DNA from: a virus
IMG/VR virus record: IMGVR_UViG_3300020442_000712
Location: 1-43,513 of that record
Length of the DNA: 43,513 bases
Strand: one strand, 5' to 3'
Part shown: one piece after another, positions 31,876 to 37,117 of the stretch
Layout of the letters: each line of letters starts with the position of its first letter
Numbering within the stretch: position 1 is the stretch's first letter
Position numbers and translations under genes: made by a program
The notes under the pieces: model-generated
The model's database searches: none
What the model was told of the DNA's origin: nothing
What the model saw: only the letters and a program-made list of their open reading frames with translations

Positions 31876-32108
31876 CTATTGAAGGACGACCTTACTTGGG
31901 ACCTGATGATACTTACGAAAAACAACGTAAGGTAAGGTTTCAAGATGCTATCGATGATTATCTTCTAGACGATCAAGTGTCTAGCAGACAAATCTATGAA
32001 GAGATGTTATCATGTATTGATGATACTCTCTCATACTATGAGAAAAATGCAGAAAGAGTCAGAGGATTGAGAAATCTGATGACGGGACATAAGGAGTGTG
32101 AATTCTAA
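31872..32108 (+). CDS. Small acidic hypothetical protein after gp44
   Basis: This 78-residue charged protein is mostly helical (DAIDDYLLDDQVSSRQIYEEM, then IDDTLSYYEKNAERVRGL), possibly a short coiled coil. No family is recognised. ATGA overlap with gp44 and TAATG overlap with the next gene show it belongs to the same coupled operon of small genes before gp62. Confidence 0.65.
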   Translation: MTIEGRPYLGPDDTYEKQRKVRFQDAIDDYLLDDQVSSRQIYEEMLSCIDDTLSYYEKNAERVRGLRNLMTGHKECEF

Positions 32109-32287
32109 TGATTACTGAAAAAGAACTAAAGCATCATCGTCTTCAAGCCTGGTTGCGTGAACACAAGTGTGATGATATTGAATACCTTGGTGAGAAGAAT
32201 GGAGACTACTGGTATCGTATTGGTCCGCATGAAATCACATCAGATCAATTTGAAGATATTGAGTTCGCTGGGGAAGTGGAAGTATGA
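32108..32287 (+). CDS. Small hypothetical protein (59 residues)
   Basis: The frame begins MITEKELKHHRLQAWLREHK and ends IEFAGEVEV, with an internal beta-like IEYLGEKNGDYWYRIG. Start and stop overlap both neighbours (TAATG and ATGA), which is the main support for translation. It is acidic overall, and no family is recognised. Confidence 0.65.
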   Translation: MITEKELKHHRLQAWLREHKCDDIEYLGEKNGDYWYRIGPHEITSDQFEDIEFAGEVEV

Positions 32288-32469
32288 GCAAGGAGAAAGT
32301 AAGAGCCCAAGTGAAATCTAGATTTTACTATTACTTCTGGGGTGCTGCTACTATTGCAGTTGTTGCTGGGCAAATTTATGTTGGTAGTGGTTATAGAATC
32401 ATGGCCAAGAGTACAATTCAACTTCAGCAATTCTTTGCTGAGATCGTAGGGAATAGATATGGACCTTAG
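32284..32469 (+). CDS. Small membrane protein (61 residues)
   Basis: A basic N-terminus (MSKEKVRAQVKSR) precedes one transmembrane helix at about residues 15-36 (YYYFWGAATIAVVAGQIYVG), then a short amphipathic tail. The topology would put the N-terminus in the cytoplasm by the positive-inside rule. It overlaps both neighbours by 4 and 11 bases. Function is unknown. Confidence 0.65.
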   Translation: MSKEKVRAQVKSRFYYYFWGAATIAVVAGQIYVGSGYRIMAKSTIQLQQFFAEIVGNRYGP

Positions 32470-33583
32470 TTCACAGGAAGCTACATACGCTGCTGATCAA
32501 TTCATCAATTACTTTTCAAATACTGGAAGAATTGATGAGTATCTTCGTGCAGTTAAATTAGATCGCATCGCAAGTCAACCTACTGCTCTGCCAGGTTTTG
32601 GTCCAGAGGATGACTTGTTTAGTGATTTTGATATGCATCCTAGTGATATGGATATTCGTGTTTATCCTGCGGGAGATACGAATGGGTTTAGTAACTCTTA
32701 TTTTAATGAGAGACTACAAATTACTATGTCTCATGTGTTTGAGAATTCCATTCCTGGCAAATCATTGAAGTGGATTGTTCAGGAACAAAACACAAATAAA
32801 ACTTTAGGGTTCATTAGGTTCGGGAGTCCTACAATCAATTCTAAACCACGTAATGAGTGGTTGGGTGATACACCAGAATTGAGTCGGTTTAACAGACATG
32901 CCATCATGGGGTTTGTTATTGTTCCAACCCAACCTTTTGGATTTAATTACTTGGGAGGTAAACTACTTGCCCTCCTCTGTTGTTCTCATACGGCAAGAGA
33001 ACAAATCAATGCCAAATATGATTCAGATATTTGCTTGTTTGAGACAACCTCTCTGTATGGGTCTACAAAGTCATCCTCTCAGTATGATGGACTCAAACCC
33101 TACATGAGGTATAAGGGACTCACTGAGAGTGATTTTACACCACTCCTACATGATTCTGTGTTCAAAGACCTGAACAAGTGGTTCACCATTCGCAACGGCG
33201 ATAAACTACTGGTCAAAGAAGATGCCTCTAGTAGAAAACTTAAGATTCAAACTAAGATGATCTCCATCATCAAGAAGTCTTTGACTGATCTAGATAAGTT
33301 GTCTGAGTTCAATAAGGCTATTGCAAGTGCAAAAGATCTGACAGAACAAAAAAGATTTTATATGTCCGACTATGGATTCAGCAACGCTCGTGAGGTTATA
33401 CTTGGAACACAGGAAACTTTGCATCCTGGCCAAAATTATGACAAGTTCCACATGGAGAACTTGATTGCTTGGTGGAAAAAGAAAGCTAGTAAGAGATATG
33501 AAAAACTGAAGTCTGATGGAAGACTCAGAACCACACTTGAAACTTGGAATGTAAACCCCGACGAGATCGACATTATCCGATGA
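32459..33583 (+). CDS. Possible DruA/DUF4338-like protein between gp44 and gp62
   Basis: This 374-residue protein is not found in T4. The core (about 105-240) reads LGFIRFGSPTINSKPRNEWLG, then NRHAIMGFVIVPTQPFGFN, GGKLLALL, and CLFETTSLYGSTKSSSQYDG. That order resembles DUF4338/DruA, the domain of the Druantia defence system (G-x-I-x-F-x-S, R-D-E-W-I-G, R-F-L-I-x-P, then E-T-F... and a G-x-x-Y-x-A segment). The match is from memory and not strong. The C-terminal third is helical and Lys-rich. Similar genes occur at this place in cyanophages, so it is probably an old phage gene rather than recently captured defence DNA. Function is unknown. The stop overlaps gp62 (ATGA). Confidence 0.55.
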   Translation: MDLSSQEATYAADQFINYFSNTGRIDEYLRAVKLDRIASQPTALPGFGPEDDLFSDFDMHPSDMDIRVYPAGDTNGFSNSYFNERLQITMSHVFENSIPGKSLKWIVQEQNTNKTLGFIRFGSPTINSKPRNEWLGDTPELSRFNRHAIMGFVIVPTQPFGFNYLGGKLLALLCCSHTAREQINAKYDSDICLFETTSLYGSTKSSSQYDGLKPYMRYKGLTESDFTPLLHDSVFKDLNKWFTIRNGDKLLVKEDASSRKLKIQTKMISIIKKSLTDLDKLSEFNKAIASAKDLTEQKRFYMSDYGFSNAREVILGTQETLHPGQNYDKFHMENLIAWWKKKASKRYEKLKSDGRLRTTLETWNVNPDEIDIIR

Positions 33584-33969
33584 GTTACGAACTAAAAGAG
33601 TATTTGAATTCTATCAACTTCACAAAAGAAGATTTGATGAAGGATGAGGATCCTATGTGGGAGAAAAAATATCCTGCCTTTATTGTCAATAAGTGTCTTG
33701 CTAGTCATATCGATTGCATCATGTTTGCGAATGAGATGAACATGAATGGTCACCTAGGTTCCAAACTCCAGTATGACTTTTATCTAAATAGTCTTAGGAA
33801 AAAGAAGAGATTTTCTCCCTGGCTCCGTAAGGAAAAAATCAAAGACCTTGATGCAGTCAAAAAATACTATGGCTATAGTAATGAGAAGGCAACGCAAGCT
33901 TTGAAGATTCTAAATAAAGAACATATCGACTTTATTAAAAAGCGAATTGACGTTGGAGGTACAACATGA
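33580..33969 (+). CDS. 62: Clamp loader small subunit gp62
   Basis: gp62 is the single small subunit that joins four gp44 copies in the clamp loader. The 129-residue protein (T4 about 187, so shorter) has the cyanophage pattern AFIVNKCLASHIDCIMFANEM, YDFYLNSLRKKKRFSPWL, and a C-terminal helix with YGYSNEKATQALKIL. Position before regA agrees with the T4 order 44-62-regA, though several genes separate it from gp44 here. The ATG at 33580 overlaps the preceding stop. A frame extension upstream of it lies inside the previous gene and is not conserved. Confidence 0.88.
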   Translation: MSYELKEYLNSINFTKEDLMKDEDPMWEKKYPAFIVNKCLASHIDCIMFANEMNMNGHLGSKLQYDFYLNSLRKKKRFSPWLRKEKIKDLDAVKKYYGYSNEKATQALKILNKEHIDFIKKRIDVGGTT

Positions 33970-34400
33970 CTGCGTTTGCAGAACCTGAAGTGAAGTGGTC
34001 TTCGGACCAAATGATTGAAGTTACATTAAATGAACCAGATGACTTTCTGAAAGTAAGAGAGACACTTACCCGTATTGGTGTTGCCTCTAGGAAAGAGAAA
34101 AAGATTTATCAGTCTTGTCATATTCTCCATAAGCAAGGTAGATATTATATTGTTCACTTTAAAGAACTGTTTGCTCTTGATGGTAAGCACGCAAATCTTA
34201 CGGTGAATGACGTACAGAGACGTAATAGAATTATTAATTTGCTTGCTGATTGGGGACTTATTACTATTGTTAACCCTGAACTTATTGTTGATGTTGCTCC
34301 CTTGAATCAAATCAAGGTTCTCTCTTATAAGGATAAGGGTGACTGGACTCTAGAAACTAAGTATAATATCGGTAAGAAAAAGAAAACAACACCAGTGTGA
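33966..34400 (+). CDS. regA: Translational repressor RegA
   Basis: RegA binds start regions of several early mRNAs, including those of gp44, gp45 and itself in T4, and blocks ribosome entry. The sequence aligns closely with T4 RegA (about 122 residues): MIEVTLNEPDDFLKVRETL, then YQSCHILHKQGRYYIVHFKE and LLADWGLITIV. Here the protein is 144 residues, with a 17-residue N-terminal extension and a basic tail KKKKTTPV. The ATG overlaps gp62 by four bases. Its own TGA overlaps the next gene's GTG. Confidence 0.95.
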   Translation: MTAFAEPEVKWSSDQMIEVTLNEPDDFLKVRETLTRIGVASRKEKKIYQSCHILHKQGRYYIVHFKELFALDGKHANLTVNDVQRRNRIINLLADWGLITIVNPELIVDVAPLNQIKVLSYKDKGDWTLETKYNIGKKKKTTPV

Positions 34401-34993
34401 AAAAAGAACTATTTTCGGTTCCTATACATTATGGATTTATCTCTAGCAATGATTTTTTAAAAGAAAAATTACTTCCTAGAATAGAGTTAACCCGAGACAA
34501 AGTAGAACTCCCAGAAGATTGGGACACTAATAAATTAATCACCTCATTTAATCATAACGATTTCAATGAGATGATTTTTGATGACATAACATATTATTCT
34601 TATATGGATTGTATTAGTGATGCCTTCGGTAATACAGGGCCTACCAAGATTCAAAAATTATGGTACAATTATTATGCTGATGGTGAATTCCAAGAGATTC
34701 ATAATCACATAGGTGATATTTTTAATCCCACTCACATGTGTGGTGTTCACTTTCTTCAGTATGATAAAAGAATACATGAACCTCTAGTCTTCGAGGATCC
34801 CATGATGAAACTTAGAAGTTATGGGTGGGAAGCAGTAACTGATTATGAAGAGACATTTACTGTTGATGCTTCGGAGGGAGATGTAGTATTCTTTCCACCA
34901 TACTTAGATCACAAAGTTAAGAGCGGAAATCCTACCCCAGATTATCCTAGGATTACTGTTGCTTTTAATATACAATTCTTTGATAATGAATAA
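34397..34993 (+). CDS. 2OG-Fe(II) oxygenase-like protein (second copy)
   Basis: This 198-residue protein of the family of putative 2OG-Fe(II) oxygenases has an unusual metal motif EIHNHIGD (His102, His104 and Asp107 as candidates), a distal His172 (DHKVKSG), and Arg185 (PRITVAF) as 2-oxoglutarate anchor. The pattern H-x-H plus later H/R recurs in the gene at 40221, so those two are probably related. The start is GTG at 34397 and overlaps the regA stop as GTGA; no ATG is available upstream in frame. The substrate is unknown. The gene lies in an accessory stretch between regA and hsp20. Confidence 0.75.
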   Translation: MKKELFSVPIHYGFISSNDFLKEKLLPRIELTRDKVELPEDWDTNKLITSFNHNDFNEMIFDDITYYSYMDCISDAFGNTGPTKIQKLWYNYYADGEFQEIHNHIGDIFNPTHMCGVHFLQYDKRIHEPLVFEDPMMKLRSYGWEAVTDYEETFTVDASEGDVVFFPPYLDHKVKSGNPTPDYPRITVAFNIQFFDNE

Positions 34994-35723
34994 CAAATTT
35001 ATTTTCGATGTAGACGGTACATTGACTCCCAGTAGAAAGACCATTGATCCTAACTTCCGTAGGTTCTTTTTGGAATTCGCTGAGAGTCATATTTGTTATC
35101 TAGTCACAGGAAGTGATAGAAAGAAGACTCTTGAACAGGTTGGAGAAGAGATCTGTAATGCTTGTGTACGTGTCTATAACTGTTCTGGAACGGATGTATA
35201 TGAGGAAGATCGAAATGTTCGTAGAGTGAATTGGGACGTGCCTGATGACCTTGTAGATCACTTATACGAGGAGTTAGATCGTAGTGAGTTCCCCATTCGT
35301 AATGGATTGCACTTGGAGTACAGACCAGGTGGACTCAACTTTAGTATTCTTGGTCGTGGTTCTGGGGAAGGATGGCATCGAGATGAATATGTTAAGTGGG
35401 ACAAAAAATATAAAGAGAGAAAAAAGATTGCTTCTAGACTTAAGGAGAAGTTTTCCGACATAGAAGTTCAGGTCGGTGGACAAACTGGATTGGATCTTGC
35501 TCCTAAGGGAAATAATAAGAGCATGATACTTTCTGATTTTTCTACTTTAGATAAGTTACATTTTTTTGGTGACATGATGGACGAGGGAGAAAATGATTAT
35601 CCATTAGCCAAAGCTGTAACGGATATGGGGGGTATACCGTACCACGTAAAAAATTGGAAGGAAACCCGAACTATTTTAAAGGGTTTTCACGACCTAGATC
35701 CTGGAAGGAAGTTGTATAATTAG
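34986..35723 (+). CDS. Phosphomannomutase-like HAD protein
   Basis: This 245-residue protein matches the eukaryotic-type phosphomannomutase branch of the HAD superfamily. It has FDVDGTLTPSRKTI (nucleophile Asp7 and acid Asp9), a cap with NGLHLEYRPGGLNFSILGRG, a GGQTGLDLAPKGNNKSM segment, and the metal Asp in FFGDMMDEGENDYPLA. PMM converts mannose-6-phosphate to mannose-1-phosphate, the precursor of GDP-mannose sugars. This type is normal in eukaryotes and scattered in bacteria and phages, so lateral transfer is plausible. The start ATG 34986 overlaps the oxygenase stop by eight bases. Whether it is a mutase or only a phosphatase cannot be judged here. Confidence 0.82.
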   Translation: MNNKFIFDVDGTLTPSRKTIDPNFRRFFLEFAESHICYLVTGSDRKKTLEQVGEEICNACVRVYNCSGTDVYEEDRNVRRVNWDVPDDLVDHLYEELDRSEFPIRNGLHLEYRPGGLNFSILGRGSGEGWHRDEYVKWDKKYKERKKIASRLKEKFSDIEVQVGGQTGLDLAPKGNNKSMILSDFSTLDKLHFFGDMMDEGENDYPLAKAVTDMGGIPYHVKNWKETRTILKGFHDLDPGRKLYN

Positions 35724-35777
35724 TATGTCGCCTTAGGGGACATCAAAATCAAATCTCGCTTTAAAAGGAGAAGTACA

Positions 35778-36212
35778 ATGGGAAACCTTCAACGCTATCA
35801 GGCAGCAGATCTACCACAGTTGTTTGATCGTATCACTCGCAACGCAATCGGTATGGACGATTACTTCGACCGTATCTTTACGTTGAACGAGACACAGGCA
35901 AACTATCCACCATTCAATCTAGTGCAGATCAACAATGTTGAATCTAGACTAGAAATTGCTTTGGCTGGATTTAGAAAGGACGAAGTTAACGTCTACACTG
36001 AATTTGGGAAACTCTTTATTGAGGGACAAAAAGAGGACACAGAATCCCAAACTACCTATGCCCATCGAGGCATCGCTCAAAGATCTTTCACTAGAAGCTG
36101 GACTCTTTCTGATGATACTGAAGTTCGCTCGGTAAACTTTGAGGATGGGCTATTGACGATTGAACTTGGTAAAGTAGTTCCAGATCATCATGCAAGGAAG
36201 GACTGGTTCTAA
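35778..36212 (+). CDS. hsp20: Small heat-shock protein Hsp20
   Basis: This 144-residue protein has the alpha-crystallin domain at about 45-135: VESRLEIALAGFRKDEVNVY, LFIEGQKE, then RSFTRSWTLSDDTEVRSVNFEDGLLTIEL. Phage Hsp20 proteins of this kind are conserved in cyanomyoviruses and are thought to stabilise photosystem or phage proteins during infection. The leader (35724-35777) holds a small hairpin (ATGTC 35725-35729 with GACAT 35739-35743) and a strong ribosome site AAAAGGAG 9 bases before the ATG. The gene stands alone between PMM and a terminator. A thermosensor role for the hairpin is conceivable but unsupported. Confidence 0.92.
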   Translation: MGNLQRYQAADLPQLFDRITRNAIGMDDYFDRIFTLNETQANYPPFNLVQINNVESRLEIALAGFRKDEVNVYTEFGKLFIEGQKEDTESQTTYAHRGIAQRSFTRSWTLSDDTEVRSVNFEDGLLTIELGKVVPDHHARKDWF

Positions 36213-36236
36213 ATACTAAGGAATATCGTCGCCGCA

Positions 36237-36277
36237 GGGGGTAACTGGCAAAGACCAGTTGACACCCCCCTTTTTTT
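36237..36277 (+). terminator. Intrinsic terminator after hsp20
   Basis: GGGGGT and AACTGG (36237-36248) pair with CCAGTT (36255-36260) and ACCCCC (36264-36269) around a CAAAGA loop; GAC (36261-36263) bulges. Seven T residues follow at 36271-36277. The right arm also contains the -35 box of the next promoter. Confidence 0.92.
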
Positions 36278-36287
36278 GTGCCATAAT
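36259..36287 (+). promoter_or_regulatory. Consensus sigma70 promoter inside the hsp20 terminator
   Basis: A perfect TTGACA (36259-36264) is separated by 17 bases from CATAAT (36282-36287). The transcription start would be near 36294. It is the best host-type promoter seen in the window and lies directly before the structured non-coding stretch and the Sm-like/polymerase operon. Confidence 0.75.
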
Positions 36288-36293
36288 ATATTT

Positions 36294-36513
36294 GTTGAAT
36301 CGACGGGTTCAACGGGGAGTGACTGAATAACCCTGTTGGAATTAGGCGGGGTAATGTAAATGGTTAGAGGTGGTACTCGCCTTCCCTAAAGGAAGTGAAC
36401 CCGAACCAAGGGAACCATTGTTGTTATGTACTAATTTTCGCTTTAGCGATTCCCATAACTTGAGGGTACGAAGTATTCCCTCCTCCCACCCTACACAACT
36501 ATTAAAGAGTAAG
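36294..36513 (+). ncRNA. Highly structured leader or small RNA, unassigned
   Basis: No convincing reading frame fills this stretch, but stems follow one another. First is TTCAACGGG with CCCTGTTGGAA (36308-36341). Then comes a cloverleaf-like unit closed by AATGGTT (36359-36365) and AACCATT (36413-36419), enclosing GGTG/CGCC (36369-36381), TTCC/GGAA (36382-36394) and CCC/GGG with a seven-base loop (36400-36412). Next is GTTATG/CATAAC with an inner TCGC/GCGA (36423-36459), and last GAGGGTAC with GTA-TT-CCCTC (36462-36482). A pyrimidine-rich stretch and the Sm-like gene follow. With the promoter at 36259 it could be a 5' leader with regulatory structure or a separate small RNA. Coordinates are approximate at the 3' end. 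Confidence 0.6.
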
Positions 36514-36834
36514 ATGACCATCAAATTAGTACTTCTAAAATCTAATGAAGAAGTCATTGCTGATGTAACTGAACTTGTTGACAACGACGATAAGACAAAA
36601 TATATTGTATTAGGTAATCCATACTGTTGTAAACTCGTAGAGAACCCTGAGCTTCTCACCGAGGACACTGTAGAAGGAGAGACTACATATAGTGTTCAGT
36701 ATTATCCATGGATGCCTTTGACATCCGAGAAGAGAATCCCAATCAGTCCAGACTGGGTTGTTGCCATCACTGAACCATGTGAGATGGTAATGAAATCATA
36801 CACAGACAGGATGAAAGAAAAAGAAGATGGATGA
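36514..36834 (+). CDS. Sm-like small protein, first of tandem pair
   Basis: This 106-residue protein starts at the ATG 36514 (MTIKLVLLKSNEEVIADVTE). The frame continues upstream for 48 codons, but that part lies in the structured leader. The domain has the same pattern as the proteins at 19717 and 36827: a strand ending SNEEVIADV, a C-containing loop, YYPWMPLTSEKRIPI, and a final strand VVAITEP plus a short helix. I read it as an Sm-like or similar small beta barrel, possibly RNA-binding. It overlaps the next paralogue by eight bases and is the first gene of the polymerase operon. Confidence 0.78.
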   Translation: MTIKLVLLKSNEEVIADVTELVDNDDKTKYIVLGNPYCCKLVENPELLTEDTVEGETTYSVQYYPWMPLTSEKRIPISPDWVVAITEPCEMVMKSYTDRMKEKEDG

Positions 36835-37117
36835 AACCACTAATGTACAAATCATCATTTTAAAGAATGATGAGGTTTTGATTTCTGCGATTGAAGAAGT
36901 TGGCGCTGAGATTGGTGATCCCAATTGCAAACTTACTTCTCCCTATAAAATTCTAGGTAAACATGAAACTGACAAACCTCCACATGAGAGACTTGTTCCA
37001 TGGTTATCTGACTATACTGATGACACAGAATTGATGATGTCATCTGAGAGTATTCTAACTCTCGTTGAGCCACACAAAGCACTAATTGACGCATACTTGA
37101 AACTCGCTACGACATGA
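36827..37117 (+). CDS. Sm-like small protein, second of tandem pair
   Basis: This 96-residue protein has the same layout as its upstream neighbour: VQIIILKNDEVLISAIEEV, a P-Y-K-I-L strand, RLVPWLSDYTDDTEL, and ILTLVEPHKALIDAYL. The repeated VPWL / YPWM turn and the terminal V-x-P helix suggest tandem duplication followed by divergence. Its TGA overlaps the polymerase ATG by four bases, so polymerase translation may depend on it. Confidence 0.78.
   Translation: MDETTNVQIIILKNDEVLISAIEEVGAEIGDPNCKLTSPYKILGKHETDKPPHERLVPWLSDYTDDTELMMSSESILTLVEPHKALIDAYLKLATT

Noticed and set aside
35715-35720. TATAAT as promoter for hsp20
   Set aside because: It is part of the conserved-looking end of the PMM-like gene (KLYN) and has no -35 at proper spacing. 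The same AAGTTGTATAAT string occurs at 39716-39727, where it also encodes KLYN.
36208-36215. Late-type box TCTAAATA after hsp20
   Set aside because: A terminator begins about 20 bases later, so a transcript from it would stop at once. It may be chance overlap with the stop codon.
36359-36419. A functional tRNA gene
   Set aside because: The cloverleaf is only 61 bases, lacks the TTCRA T-loop and a proper seven-base anticodon loop with U33, and the other strand is no better.
36359-36419. A glutamine riboswitch (glnA or downstream-peptide type), known from cyanobacteria and their phages
   Set aside because: There is a superficial likeness (GGAAGT, CCGAA, GGAAC order) but the conserved core GACGGAAGTAGG is absent. 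It should be tested with a covariance model.
36370-36513. A 48-codon N-terminal extension of the first Sm-like protein
   Set aside because: The extension lies in the folded leader, has no family pattern, and the paralogues start at the equivalent of ATG 36514.
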